A DNA stretch of 64,000 bases from Methanomethylovorans sp041447285 (GCF_041447285.1 NZ_JBGMEB010000005.1:1-64000), one strand, 5' to 3'. Counted from the stretch's first letter, positions 44,097 to 53,479 are shown. Numbers and translations: made by a program. Notes: generated by a model not told the origin, from the sequence alone.

Positions 44097-45905
44097 TTAT
44101 TTATATGCTTTTCTTACTAAAAAAAGCACCACTACAGGTATCATGGATACAATACAAAACAATCCTGCAAAAGAAGATACCAGAAAACCAGCAGCCTGCA
44201 CGTTTGTAAGCTCACTAGCCTGTGTTTCATCTGCAACAGAATTTATGGCAGCAGTTTCAGTTTTATCAATCTCTTCATCAGTAACTGCATTATCAATATA
44301 CATTTCAATCTGCTGTGAGTAAACCGTTGCTTTCTTCAGAGTTTTATCAGTATAATCAACCTCTAATTTTGGAAGTGTATATTCGCCCGGTTCTGAAAAT
44401 GTAATTTCATATGTTTGATGAGCTGTTTCTCCAGGTGCAAGTTTACCCGACCACTCCGGACTGCCACTAATAATATCAGCAGCCATGTGCACATTGTCAT
44501 GTGCAGTGACATCTACTATCTCATCACCTTTGTTTGAGATCTGCAACGTTACAGTAACAGTTTCCCCTTCTACTGCATATTCACTGCTTACTGTCTTTTC
44601 TGCCACTACATAAGAGCCATTTACCAGTAATTCTGGTTCTGCTGATGTTACCTCATACATATTTCCATTATCTTCCCATGTAGCAACAGCATTGCCTAAA
44701 GTAAAATTACCAGGAATTGTTGGGTTTGCAGTGTACGTTATCTCATTTGTGGTATGAGGGTCTATCTGCATCTCCCACTCAAGCTTTTGTGTATCTTCCA
44801 ATTCAAAAGACTCTGGTACACTATCGCTTACTGTTAATTCAATAGGTATATCATTAGTATTTTTCACTTTAAGACTAACCTTTAATTGTTCATTCGTTGA
44901 AGCAACAATTTCTCCAGATGTACTTTTATTTCCATTGATTGCCTTGGTTATGGATATATAAGGTCCTACAAACAACTCATGAGTATCAGTTGCATAGTAT
45001 GCATCTCCTGAGTAATCACTACCCGACACCTCTGTAGTGATTGATATATTTCTCCCGGATGCTGCTGCAGGGACTTCAAGTCCCAGATCCACTGCCATTG
45101 TTTGCAACGGTGTCAAAGTATCCAATGACAATGTTTGTTCATCAAACACACCTTCAGTAGCTTTGTTCTCTATTTTTACTTCTCTTAGAGTTAAAGTACC
45201 ATTGTTGGTTAGCCTGAGAACGCAGGAAACAGGTTCATCAGCCTCAAAAGTATCATTCAAAGGAGATAAAGCAACGTTAACATCTGGTTTCCCAGGTCTG
45301 TAAGTCTCAATGAATGCCTGTGATTTAGCCGCATTTATATAAGTCAGCCTTATCATGAATTCATTGTCATATTTTTGATAGTCCCTCAAAGCAAAAGAAT
45401 TCTCATATTTACCGGATGGAGATGTAACTGAGATATTTACTTCTTTACTGGAGACATTCGTTAATGAGATTGAATATGCCCCATCCTGAATCACATCTCC
45501 TTTTGAAAGTGAGACTTTAGATGTTGATAATACCCATACCTTTTCATATTCGTGCCCATACACATCCACAGAGATTTTTTCCGATGTGATCGCAGTTATT
45601 TCGATCTTAAGATCATTGTCATATATTTTCTGGCTGTTGGGACCTGTATCAACATAATACTCTTTTTTGAAGTCGTTGTTCTTATATAAGAGGATCACAG
45701 CCGATGGTTCTGAATCTTCCTGGTCCAGGTTATAGACCTTCAGCGTATATCTTTCAATGCTAGCCTTCTCACCAAGACCAATTTCAAGACTTCCTTTATA
45801 GACCCAAATGTCCTCGTGCTGGAAATCATATGCACTGCTAGGGTGGATGAAAACCAGCAATATTATCATTAAGAAAGTAAAAACAATATGTGCTGTTCTT
45901 TTCAT
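44097..45905 (-). CDS. Exported Ig-like repeat protein of the ABC cluster
   Basis: A 602-residue protein: signal peptide (about residues 1-25, ending SSA), S-layer-like beta domains, three CARDB or DUF11-like repeats (VALSPLNDTFEADEPVSCVL, ITKAINGNKSTSGEIVAS, AEKTVSSEYAVEGETVTVTL), a spacer and one C-terminal transmembrane helix (residues about 580-597) followed by RKAYK. It is therefore a surface protein anchored in the membrane, related to the COG1361 group. The gene begins one base after the permease stop codon and is very likely part of the ABC operon. It may be an accessory or receptor subunit of the exporter; that role is inferred. Confidence 0.8.
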   Translation of the reverse strand: MKRTAHIVFTFLMIILLVFIHPSSAYDFQHEDIWVYKGSLEIGLGEKASIERYTLKVYNLDQEDSEPSAVILLYKNNDFKKEYYVDTGPNSQKIYDNDLKIEITAITSEKISVDVYGHEYEKVWVLSTSKVSLSKGDVIQDGAYSISLTNVSSKEVNISVTSPSGKYENSFALRDYQKYDNEFMIRLTYINAAKSQAFIETYRPGKPDVNVALSPLNDTFEADEPVSCVLRLTNNGTLTLREVKIENKATEGVFDEQTLSLDTLTPLQTMAVDLGLEVPAAASGRNISITTEVSGSDYSGDAYYATDTHELFVGPYISITKAINGNKSTSGEIVASTNEQLKVSLKVKNTNDIPIELTVSDSVPESFELEDTQKLEWEMQIDPHTTNEITYTANPTIPGNFTLGNAVATWEDNGNMYEVTSAEPELLVNGSYVVAEKTVSSEYAVEGETVTVTLQISNKGDEIVDVTAHDNVHMAADIISGSPEWSGKLAPGETAHQTYEITFSEPGEYTLPKLEVDYTDKTLKKATVYSQQIEMYIDNAVTDEEIDKTETAAINSVADETQASELTNVQAAGFLVSSFAGLFCIVSMIPVVVLFLVRKAYK

Positions 45906-45906
45906 A

Positions 45907-47007
45907 TCAGACCTTCATATGTTGTTTTTGAACTACCGTGGCCAGCAACCATAGTAGCAGGACAGCAAGGCACATGTATCCTGCAGCCCACGCAAAAGCT
46001 TCCGTACCTCTTATGCTATCAAGTGAAAGCCTTGAAACAAGATTAAGAGGAGAATTTGTATACAGGTATGATGACATAAACAGCAATATCAATATCAGTG
46101 AATAGAATAATTGGGCTGTTCCTCTTTCTCTGCATGACATAGCTATTATACTCCCTGAAGTTACCAATATCAGGGACACCATGGTCACTATAAGAAGTAT
46201 CTCCATTAAGTTACTGATGTGTATGCCATTAAGGGTTAGCAGTAATATCCATGCAATGGATTGCACAGGTGCAATAGCAGTCGCGACCAGTGTTTTTCCT
46301 CCCACTATATCAAGGAGTGATACAGGGGAAGCAATCAGTAACTCCAGGGTCTTGCGTTCAAATTCTTCGGTTATCATGTCGATAACAAGCCCTCCTGATA
46401 TGAACGCAGGCGTGAACATAAGTAGTGGCAGAAGTGCTACATAAATGAACTCCAGTTTACTGGAAGATGACCCTCTGTTTCCCCGTATTATCTGAATATC
46501 AAGAGGTGTGTATCCATCAAGACGTTCTGTTCTCACGCTTCTTACACTTTGCTCGAATTTCTCAAGCGGCTTTTTCAACTGCAGAGAAACAATAGTTGCT
46601 TTCAGTTCGGACCTTGGCAGATATATGTCCAGGTTGATCAGATTATTGCCTTCAGCCGTTTCATTAGGTATGTTTATGATAGCATCTATCTTCCTGTCAT
46701 AGAAATCGCTATACGCTTCTCCGAAATCTGCATACTGAACAGGCTCCAGATCGCTTATTTTCATCAGCTTGAAGAGTTCTCCTTCATTGTCCCCAATAAC
46801 TCCTATCTTCGATTCTTTCATTTGCATGCCTTGCAGGGCCATAGGGTCATAGAAAGATGTAAGACCTACAACAAGGAAGGCAGAGAAGGAAGCAATGAAC
46901 AACTGAACAAGTACGGAAAGCATGAATGTCTTTTCAAGTAAAAGACCTCTGTATTCCTTTCTGGCAATGGACATTATTTTTTTCGGGTACACTTTTGTTT
47001 TATCCAA
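45907..47007 (-). CDS. ABC-2 type transporter permease
   Basis: A 366-residue permease with an N-terminal transmembrane helix (TFMLSVLVQLFIASFSAFLV), a large extracytoplasmic loop (about residues 55-190) and five or six C-terminal helices. The motif EFERKTLELLIASPVSLLDIVGGKTLV before the helix pair is typical of NatB-like ABC-2 permeases. The start overlaps the stop of the upstream permease by eight bases. The partner ATPase gene is transcribed divergently 1.9 kb away. Substrate unknown; the group includes Na+ and drug or lipid exporters. Confidence 0.85.
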   Translation of the reverse strand: MDKTKVYPKKIMSIARKEYRGLLLEKTFMLSVLVQLFIASFSAFLVVGLTSFYDPMALQGMQMKESKIGVIGDNEGELFKLMKISDLEPVQYADFGEAYSDFYDRKIDAIINIPNETAEGNNLINLDIYLPRSELKATIVSLQLKKPLEKFEQSVRSVRTERLDGYTPLDIQIIRGNRGSSSSKLEFIYVALLPLLMFTPAFISGGLVIDMITEEFERKTLELLIASPVSLLDIVGGKTLVATAIAPVQSIAWILLLTLNGIHISNLMEILLIVTMVSLILVTSGSIIAMSCRERGTAQLFYSLILILLFMSSYLYTNSPLNLVSRLSLDSIRGTEAFAWAAGYMCLAVLLLWLLATVVQKQHMKV

Positions 47008-48772
47008 AAAGAAGCCCCCTGAGCAGGTAAGTATTGTAAATAGTATGTATTGCCGTTGCCACTAAAAGGAAAAATACATAATATCGATGACCGGTAAAGT
47101 GCATTCCCAAAGAAGTGACTGCAGTGGTTGTTACATGTAATAATAGAGGTATCAGAAGCAATGCACCCATTGTCATTACTGATCCGAATGCTGATGATGC
47201 GATGGGTGCAAGAGTTATCACAGATACGAGTTTCTCTCCAACGAAGAATCCACCACCTGCAAGCAATGCCAGCATCCCTGCAGTTTTCAGGTCCGCTGGT
47301 TTTAACTTTCTTTTAATGAGGGTGTAGATACCTATGGATTTTGCAATCTCTTCCACCAAAGCTGAGAGTATTATCATTGCAATGATTGAGTAAGGAAGAG
47401 GCAGGTTAAAGAGCATCACTATCAGCATCAGTTGAGCCATGTATACAAAAGGAATTGATACAATGCTAAGAGCAAATACTGAACCCCACTGTGAGGACAA
47501 GAACATTTCAATGCAGTCCACTACTTTTTCGGGTATTGTTTTCTGGCTGAAAAGATCCTCTTCTCTGAAGATGGCCGTACCAAAACCATAGAGGCTCAAT
47601 GCAACGAGATAAAAGGGCAGTGTGGAGAATACATATTTCCCAAAAGTAATGTCTCCCCTTTCTATCAGGTTCACTATAAGTGTCATTGGTGATATTGAGC
47701 TTACTGTATGAACATTTGCGAACATCGCAGGGAAGAAAATGTATCCTGAAACGATTACCGAGAAGAATACCATAGCAAACGTCAGTTCTTTGAAGCTGCG
47801 GGAAAATATGGCTGCTATAAATGATAATGAAAAGAACAGGAGCAATACAGGAAAAATCACTGCTATCATTGCGAGGGCTGTTCCCAATTCATGGATGTCT
47901 GAAGGACTTTCTATGTAAAGTGATATTACAGATAGCAGGAGCATGGCAACAAGCACATATGGAATGCTTTTTCCAAGCACTATATCCCTGCTTCTGAGTG
48001 GTGCCACAAGCAGCAGCTCACATCTGCGGTTCGTTCTCTCTTCCATTATACTGGAAGAATAGAACTGAGATACAAAGTAGATTGGAAATATGAACAGGAA
48101 AGAGTAGAGTATTGCTGTGAAAGGTATAGGTGGTGTGAAATTTGAAGGCGTGGCAATAGTCTGCCTCTCAAATAATGTATTAGAATTGGAATTATCCAGA
48201 TCTTCCAGTTCTTCAGGTGAAATAGTTGTCGAAGCGCGTTTACCCATTCCGGAGTTCCCTTTATACTCTCCGGAATCATCGACATTTCCACTCTCACTAT
48301 CTGAAGACTGTTCTCCATCTTTTGTAACGCTTCCAAGCACTTGGAAACTTTCAGGCCTGTCAAGATCATGGATAGTTACCCATACGGGATGGCTGTTATT
48401 AATATCGTTATATGATGAAAGGACAGTTTCTCTGTAATTAATGAACACTTTTTCTAGTGCATCAGCTGCCGCAATTGATTTTTTTGTGCCTGAAATATAT
48501 GCACGATTATCCTCAATCGTTATGTCTGCATTCTGATCATTTGGAGTTAATACGTCGAATCTGTCATCACTGGCTATGATACTGTTCAGCGATGGCGAAG
48601 AGGATGCAACACTGTATATCCTTTGGTCCAGGTTCATGCCCGTAAGAGATACTGCATAAGATACAACTGCAAGTAGCAGTAATGTGATAGTAATCGCAAG
48701 TATAGACTTGCGGCTGAACTTCATTCTGGATCTGAGAAATTCCCATTTAGCAACTGTATACCATCCTGACAT
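47000..48772 (-). CDS. ABC-2 permease fused to a PrsW-like intramembrane protease domain
   Basis: A 590-residue protein. Residues 1-420 form an ABC-2 permease: a first helix (SILAITITLLLLAVVSYAVS), a long external loop, and the MEERTNRRCELLLVAPLRSRDIVLGKS motif before a helix bundle. Residues about 430-590 are a further set of helices with the four PrsW-type motifs in order: EEIAK (E474, E475), GGFFVGEK (E513), LLHVTTTAVTSLG (H546) and AIHTIYN (H576). PrsW-family proteins are membrane metalloproteases with glutamate and histidine ligands. The fused architecture suggests that export and cleavage of a membrane substrate are linked; that is inference. Confidence 0.8.
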   Translation of the reverse strand: MSGWYTVAKWEFLRSRMKFSRKSILAITITLLLLAVVSYAVSLTGMNLDQRIYSVASSSPSLNSIIASDDRFDVLTPNDQNADITIEDNRAYISGTKKSIAAADALEKVFINYRETVLSSYNDINNSHPVWVTIHDLDRPESFQVLGSVTKDGEQSSDSESGNVDDSGEYKGNSGMGKRASTTISPEELEDLDNSNSNTLFERQTIATPSNFTPPIPFTAILYSFLFIFPIYFVSQFYSSSIMEERTNRRCELLLVAPLRSRDIVLGKSIPYVLVAMLLLSVISLYIESPSDIHELGTALAMIAVIFPVLLLFFSLSFIAAIFSRSFKELTFAMVFFSVIVSGYIFFPAMFANVHTVSSISPMTLIVNLIERGDITFGKYVFSTLPFYLVALSLYGFGTAIFREEDLFSQKTIPEKVVDCIEMFLSSQWGSVFALSIVSIPFVYMAQLMLIVMLFNLPLPYSIIAMIILSALVEEIAKSIGIYTLIKRKLKPADLKTAGMLALLAGGGFFVGEKLVSVITLAPIASSAFGSVMTMGALLLIPLLLHVTTTAVTSLGMHFTGHRYYVFFLLVATAIHTIYNTYLLRGLLFG

Positions 48773-48785
48773 TAAAATATATAAT

Positions 48786-48900
48786 GTATTTATTATATTA
48801 ATAGATATGGAGCATGCAAAATGACCTTCTTATTTCCTATAAACCGAAAGGAAGAGGCAAAGTAAACGAAATGTGATCTATCACTAAGTAATTATATATA
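48786..48900. promoter_or_regulatory. Divergent promoter region of the ABC cluster
   Basis: The 154-base gap has TATA-like sequence on the minus strand (48789-48799) close to the permease ATG, and ATTATATATA (48891-48900) 26 bases before the ATPase ATG at 48927. Both transcripts would have no or very short leaders, fitting coordinated expression of the two arms. Confidence 0.5.
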
Positions 48901-48926
48901 ATTTGAAGTATTATTTTAAATTACAC

Positions 48927-49835
48927 ATGATAGAAGTGAACAGCCTGAGAAAGGAATACGGTGAATTTGTTGCCGTGGACCAGTTAAGTTTTAATGTAAA
49001 AAAGGGCGAGATATTTGGTATCGTAGGTCCAAATGGTGCAGGTAAAACCACTACTCTGAAAATGCTGAGTGGCCTTGTACGGCCTACGGCAGGCAGCATA
49101 TGGATAAATGGTGTAGATCTATCTACCGATCCTGTAAGAGTAAAATCAATTCTTGGGTTCTTGCCGGAAGAATCGCCTCTTTATGAAGGTATGTATGTGG
49201 AAGATTATCTTCTGTTCTTTGGAGAGCTCTACGATGTTGATAAGGCCACTGCAAGAAAAAGAATAAATTCATTGCTCACTGACCTTTCACTTAATGCAGC
49301 AGGTAAGCGCATCGGTGATCTTTCTAAAGGTATGCGTCGTAAGGTTGCCATTGCGAGGTCTCTTATCAATGATCCTCAACTTCTTATATATGATGAACCA
49401 GGTTCAGGGCTTGATCCCATGACTTCCAGATTCATAACTGAATATATCAGGTCCCTTAAGGAAAAAGGAAAGACTATCATTTTCAGTGCTCATAACCTGT
49501 ATCAAATGGAAAAACTTTGTGACAGGATCCTTATAATCAAGGATGGTAAACAGGTAACTCTTGGATCAGCTTCGCAGATACGAAAAGAACACTCCAGGGT
49601 CCTCTACAGACTTGAGTTCATGATCGAAGATATTGCTGACCTGTACGTTGAAGGGGTAAAACGTCTTGAAGACAGGTATGTGCTTGTGACAGCAGATATG
49701 GCTATTGTAAATGATATTACAGGACGTGTAGCCACAAACGGAGGAAGGATCATAGAAATGCGCACCATCGAACCTGCTCTGGAAGAGGTCTTCCTGGAAC
49801 TAATGGGAGTAGATCTTACTCGTAATGATGGCTGA
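48927..49835 (+). CDS. ABC transporter ATP-binding protein
   Basis: The protein is 302 residues from the ATG at 48927; a TTG at 48903 lies in the TATA region and is not plausible. Walker A GPNGAGKTTTLKML, a Q-loop near LGFLPEESPLYEGMYVEDYL, signature LSKGMRRKVAIARSL, Walker B LLIYDEPGSGLDP and the H-loop FSAHNLYQ are all present. The C-terminal ~80 residues form the domain usual in NatA/CcmA-type exporters. It is divergent from the permease genes and almost certainly powers them, as no other permease is nearby. Confidence 0.93.
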   Translation: MIEVNSLRKEYGEFVAVDQLSFNVKKGEIFGIVGPNGAGKTTTLKMLSGLVRPTAGSIWINGVDLSTDPVRVKSILGFLPEESPLYEGMYVEDYLLFFGELYDVDKATARKRINSLLTDLSLNAAGKRIGDLSKGMRRKVAIARSLINDPQLLIYDEPGSGLDPMTSRFITEYIRSLKEKGKTIIFSAHNLYQMEKLCDRILIIKDGKQVTLGSASQIRKEHSRVLYRLEFMIEDIADLYVEGVKRLEDRYVLVTADMAIVNDITGRVATNGGRIIEMRTIEPALEEVFLELMGVDLTRNDG

Positions 49836-49862
49836 TATATCTTAATTTCAAAAAGTGATTAG

Positions 49863-49884
49863 AAAGGGTCAATTAAGACCCTTT
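49863..49884. terminator. Bidirectional terminator between the ATPase and hemerythrin genes
   Basis: AAAGGGTC (49863-49870) and GACCCTTT (49877-49884) form an 8-bp stem that includes the last codons and stop of the hemerythrin gene; T-rich DNA follows on the plus strand. Confidence 0.6.
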
Positions 49885-50276
49885 TCATTGAATAAAGCTG
49901 AATACTTCTTATCACTGGATTGTATATGAGTGACCAGCCAGTTCTTCAGGAAATTTAGAAGATCAAAGCTTAATCCGGTTTTTCCAGTCTCATATTCTTT
50001 TTTGAACTCAAGCACCTGTTCAACGAATTTATCATGTGAGAGTTTGTGAGCATTATAATCCGGGTAGCCGAACTGCTTCATGTATTTCTCTTCAGTGGAG
50101 AAATGGTATTTTGTATACTCCGCCATTTTATTGATGATGGCAAGAGATGCTTCTTTACCCTTTGCATGCATCATTGCATCATGGAGTTCATTGATCATAC
50201 CAACCAGTTTTTTGTGCTGTTCATCGATTTCTTTTATATTCACACTATACTTGTCAGACCAGGTTATGAGCGACAT
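49869..50276 (-). CDS. Bacteriohemerythrin-type O2-binding protein
   Basis: A 135-residue four-helix protein that carries a di-iron site. The ligand pattern is present: IDEQHKKL, MAEYTKYHFSTEEKYM, NAHKLSHDKF and WLVTHIQSSDKKY, giving the histidines, the glutamate and the final aspartate of the family. N-terminal ITWSDKYSVNI is also typical. In methanogens such proteins may sense, store or remove oxygen. It is a single-gene unit; a TATA region and a CTTAGCTAAG palindrome (50317-50326) lie upstream. Confidence 0.92.
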   Translation of the reverse strand: MSLITWSDKYSVNIKEIDEQHKKLVGMINELHDAMMHAKGKEASLAIINKMAEYTKYHFSTEEKYMKQFGYPDYNAHKLSHDKFVEQVLEFKKEYETGKTGLSFDLLNFLKNWLVTHIQSSDKKYSALFNEKGLN

Positions 50277-50360
50277 TAAATCACCAAATATATTATATTT
50301 ATTTGAATATAAATATCTTAGCTAAGCCAAATCTGGGATGAAACAGCGGTATATTTATTA

Positions 50361-50389
50361 GTTGCTTATGCAATTATTGCACACGCAAC
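50361..50389. promoter_or_regulatory. Dyad operator of the marR-MATE operon
   Basis: A 29-base near-perfect dyad: GTTGC-TTA-TGCAAT-T-ATTGCA-CAC-GCAAC, centred at 50375. It lies between the TATA-like GTATATTTATTA (50349-50360) and the ATG at 50393, where it would cover the transcription start. Autorepression by the encoded MarR protein is the simplest reading. Confidence 0.65.
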
Positions 50390-50392
50390 AAT

Positions 50393-50869
50393 ATGGACTC
50401 CAATTTCATGGATCAACTAAGAACACAGGAATCTATTGGCAGGGATGTATCCCATCTTTTCAGATCTATTCGGAACTTCATGGGTCGACAACTGGAACCT
50501 TATGGCATAGGCGATGCTCAATTTCCCTTTCTAATGATGCTACTACATGAAGATGGCATTAGCCAGGAATACCTTGCAACTGCTTTAAAATGTGATAGAG
50601 CAACTAGTGCAAGGTCCATAGCCCGGCTAGAGGATGCCGGATACGTACGCAGGATTGTAGATCCTGATGACAAAAGGGCATACAAGGTATTTTTGACAGA
50701 ACAAGGGCACGATATGAGACAAATCGTGTGGTCTGTTTCAAGAGATCTAAACGACATGCTGCTGGAAGGTTTCACTGATGAGGAAAAGCTGTCTTTCAGA
50801 AACATGATCCAAAAAGCTGGAACAAATATTTCAAAATGGAATCAGAATAGGAAGGCTGCAAATGAATGA
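50393..50869 (+). CDS. MarR-family transcriptional regulator
   Basis: A 158-residue winged-helix repressor. The core helix-turn-helix is GISQEYLATALKCDRATSARSIARLEDAGYVRR, with the wing at VDPDDKRAYKVFLTEQG, and flanking helices form the dimer interface. It overlaps the following MATE gene by eight bases, and a dyad operator covers the likely start site, so it probably represses itself and the efflux pump until a ligand binds. The ligand is unknown. Confidence 0.93.
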   Translation: MDSNFMDQLRTQESIGRDVSHLFRSIRNFMGRQLEPYGIGDAQFPFLMMLLHEDGISQEYLATALKCDRATSARSIARLEDAGYVRRIVDPDDKRAYKVFLTEQGHDMRQIVWSVSRDLNDMLLEGFTDEEKLSFRNMIQKAGTNISKWNQNRKAANE

Positions 50870-52283
50870 AAGTCCAGTTACAAGTGAGGACAACAAATCA
50901 GGTCATATGACCGCAGGTGTCAGAACGCTAATGGGAGATCCAAGAAAGGCTATCTTAAAATTAGGCATGCCTATGATGCTTGCAATGTCCGTACAGACAG
51001 TGTACAATTTGGTGGACACTTTCTGGGTTTCAGGTCTCGGTGCTGATGCCCTCGCAGCAATTGGTTTTGTTTTTCCTTTCTTCATGGCAATGATTGCGCT
51101 TTCAACAGGTCTTGGGCTGGGCGGTGGGTCAGCCATATCCAGAAAACTGGGGGCCAAGGACAAGAGAGCCGCCGATAATGTTGCAGTACACAGCATGGTC
51201 CTTATGCTGGTGCTTACATTGCTAGTCAGTGTGCCGCTCTTCTTTTTTGCAAAACCCATTTTTCTGGCAGCAGGAGCAGGAAAGACAGTAGATCTCTCCA
51301 TGGACTACGGGCGTATAGTATTTGCCGGTGGTATTCTCATATTCTTCATTAATGTAGCAAGTGCCATATTGCGTAGTGAGGGTGATGCTAAACGTGCTAT
51401 GTATGCCATGGTATTGGGAGCAGTTCTAAATATTGTTTTAGACCCATTATTCATTTACACTTTTGGATTGGGTATAAAAGGAGCAGCTTGGGCGACTGTG
51501 CTTTCATTGGCTATGACAGCAGCCATGATTTTCAAATGGTTGTTCCTGAATAACGATACATATGTTTCTTTCAATTTCTCTGATTTCACTCCGGATATGG
51601 CGATCATCAAGGAGATATCCAAGGTGGGTCTGCCATCAGCTATGCAGCAATTGTCAATGGCCTTTACCATGGTTATCATGAACCTGGTTATTATTGCAGT
51701 GAGTAATACTGATGGTGTTGCTGTTTATGCTGTTGGATGGCGTGTAGTAATGATAGCTATAGCTCCTTTGGTAGGTATTGGAACTGCAGTAATGACAGTA
51801 TCGGGTTTTGTTTACGGAGAAAGATCTTACAAAAAGCTCATGCCAGTGCTTATCTACTCAATAAAAGTGGGAATTATGATCGAAACAGGTATTGCTATAT
51901 TTACTTTCTTTCTGGCACCTTATATTGCTGCTGTTTTCACGCAGGCAGAATCTGCTGCTCATATAACAGAGGATATAACTAACTTCCTAAAGATAGCATT
52001 CCTTTTCTACCCTACTACGGCTATGGGTTTGCTTTCTTCATCCTTGTTCCAGGGAACTGGAAGAGGCACAAGTTCTCTTATTGCCACTATTATCCGGTCA
52101 CTTATATTGACCCCTTTATTTGCCTTCCTCTTCTCTTACTATCTGGGAATGGGTCTTACAGGTGTCTGGTGGGGACTGGTCTTTGGGAACGTGCTGGGTT
52201 CTACTATGACTTTTGGATGGGTCTATCTGTACGTTCGTAAACTGCAGATGAATGCTCCTGAGAAACTATCTGTTATCTATTGA
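50862..52283 (+). CDS. MATE-family multidrug efflux transporter
   Basis: A 473-residue protein with twelve predicted membrane helices in two related halves. Typical segments are LGMPMMLAMSVQTVYNLVDTFWVSGLG at the N-terminus and GTAVMTVSGFVYGERSYKKLM near the middle, then FLFYPTTAMGLLSSSLFQGTGRG. The family exports cationic drugs or metabolites in exchange for Na+ or H+. The overlap with marR indicates translational coupling. The substrate cannot be inferred. Confidence 0.92.
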   Translation: MNESPVTSEDNKSGHMTAGVRTLMGDPRKAILKLGMPMMLAMSVQTVYNLVDTFWVSGLGADALAAIGFVFPFFMAMIALSTGLGLGGGSAISRKLGAKDKRAADNVAVHSMVLMLVLTLLVSVPLFFFAKPIFLAAGAGKTVDLSMDYGRIVFAGGILIFFINVASAILRSEGDAKRAMYAMVLGAVLNIVLDPLFIYTFGLGIKGAAWATVLSLAMTAAMIFKWLFLNNDTYVSFNFSDFTPDMAIIKEISKVGLPSAMQQLSMAFTMVIMNLVIIAVSNTDGVAVYAVGWRVVMIAIAPLVGIGTAVMTVSGFVYGERSYKKLMPVLIYSIKVGIMIETGIAIFTFFLAPYIAAVFTQAESAAHITEDITNFLKIAFLFYPTTAMGLLSSSLFQGTGRGTSSLIATIIRSLILTPLFAFLFSYYLGMGLTGVWWGLVFGNVLGSTMTFGWVYLYVRKLQMNAPEKLSVIY

Positions 52284-52334
52284 GAGGCGAAGCTGATTTA
52301 CTATTTAGTTTGAATGTTATTTTAGGTAAAGATT

Positions 52335-52364
52335 AAAGGTCTGGATTTGAACTCCAGGACCTTT
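52335..52364. terminator. Bidirectional terminator between the MATE and antiporter genes
   Basis: AAAGGTC-TGGA and TCCA-GGACCTTT form an 11-bp stem with one bulge and a loop of seven bases, between the converging genes. Confidence 0.55.
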
Positions 52365-52369
52365 TAAAC

Positions 52370-53326
52370 TCATCCTCTGTTTATGATAAAAAGGGTGTAT
52401 CCTACATAAATTAACAAAAAAATCAGTGCCTCCCATCTTTCAAATTTGTGCTTCTCTCCGGTAAACATGAAGACAAAGAACAACAATGTTCCAATTGCTA
52501 GAACAATTAAGTCTACGTTAATACCAATTGGCACTGTTAGAGGAGATATTATTGCAGAAACTCCCATGATGAAAAATATATTGAATATATTTGAGCCTAG
52601 TATATTTCCAACAGAGATATCCATCTCTTTTTTGAGCGCTGCAGCAATTGATGTAACTAACTCTGGGAGTGATGTTCCGGCAGCAACTATTGTCGAAGAT
52701 ATAAGGAACTCGCTTATCCCCATTTGCCTTGCAATTGACACAGCACTATCCACGGTCATTTTTCCTCCTAATACTAAAAAGATAAACCCAGAGATTAACA
52801 TAAAAGAAATTTTTGTAAGAGACTTCTCCTTAATATTATCAGATGATCCATTTGTTCCATTTTTGATCGTTTCAAATATGTAATACAGGAAGATCGAAAA
52901 GAAAAACAGCAATATTATCCCATCTACTCGCGTCAAGATATTTCCTGAACCATTTGCCAACATTATTTTGTTCGACATGGTTGCCAGAACAAGGACAGCA
53001 AGTAAAGCAAAGGGTATTTCTTTCCAAACAGTTGACTTTTGCACAATCAGGGGAGCTATTGAACCAGTCAATCCCAGAATTAGCAGTAAGTTGATTATAT
53101 TGCTTCCAACGATATTCCCAAATGATACATCACTGTTACCTTGAATGGAAGCAAAGACATTAACGACGAGTTCAGGCATGGAAGTTCCGAATGCAACAAC
53201 CGTTAATCCAATTACCAACGATGAGATTCCAAAATGCTTAGCAAGAGCTGATGCACCTTCAACGAACCAGTCTGCTCCTTTGTATAAAAATGCAAGACCT
53301 ATCAGGATAAATATGTAATCAATCAT
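52370..53326 (-). CDS. CaCA-family Na+/Ca2+ (or cation/H+) antiporter
   Basis: The protein is 318 residues from the ATG at 53326 (MIDYIFILIGLAF); an upstream ATG at 53371 would add a non-hydrophobic lead. There are ten predicted helices with the two inverted alpha-repeats of the superfamily: VVAFGTSMPELVVN with GNIVGSNIINLLLI in the first half, and VAAGTSLPELVTS with GNILGSNIFNIFFI in the second. The conserved glutamates in the two PEL motifs bind the cation. It resembles the YrbG-like branch. The gene stands alone. Confidence 0.92.
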   Translation of the reverse strand: MIDYIFILIGLAFLYKGADWFVEGASALAKHFGISSLVIGLTVVAFGTSMPELVVNVFASIQGNSDVSFGNIVGSNIINLLLILGLTGSIAPLIVQKSTVWKEIPFALLAVLVLATMSNKIMLANGSGNILTRVDGIILLFFFSIFLYYIFETIKNGTNGSSDNIKEKSLTKISFMLISGFIFLVLGGKMTVDSAVSIARQMGISEFLISSTIVAAGTSLPELVTSIAAALKKEMDISVGNILGSNIFNIFFIMGVSAIISPLTVPIGINVDLIVLAIGTLLFFVFMFTGEKHKFERWEALIFLLIYVGYTLFIINRG

Positions 53327-53470
53327 GGCATTACAGAATATATATCCTTGATTATATAATCGTCGAATCACATAGTGAAAAAGTAGATTTACCGCTGTAA
53401 TTTTGCATATTTGGTGGTTTTTTGAATCTTCAGGATAGTTTCATCGATATTGGGCTTTTTAGACACCATC

Positions 53471-53479
53471 TATTTATAG
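53471..53479 (+). promoter_or_regulatory. Candidate TATA box of cbiZ
   Basis: TATTTATAG lies about 100 bases before the cbiZ ATG, predicting a leader near 75-80 bases. I see no cobalamin-riboswitch-like B12 box in it. The rest of the 53372-53577 gap contains nothing that I can assign. Confidence 0.35.
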
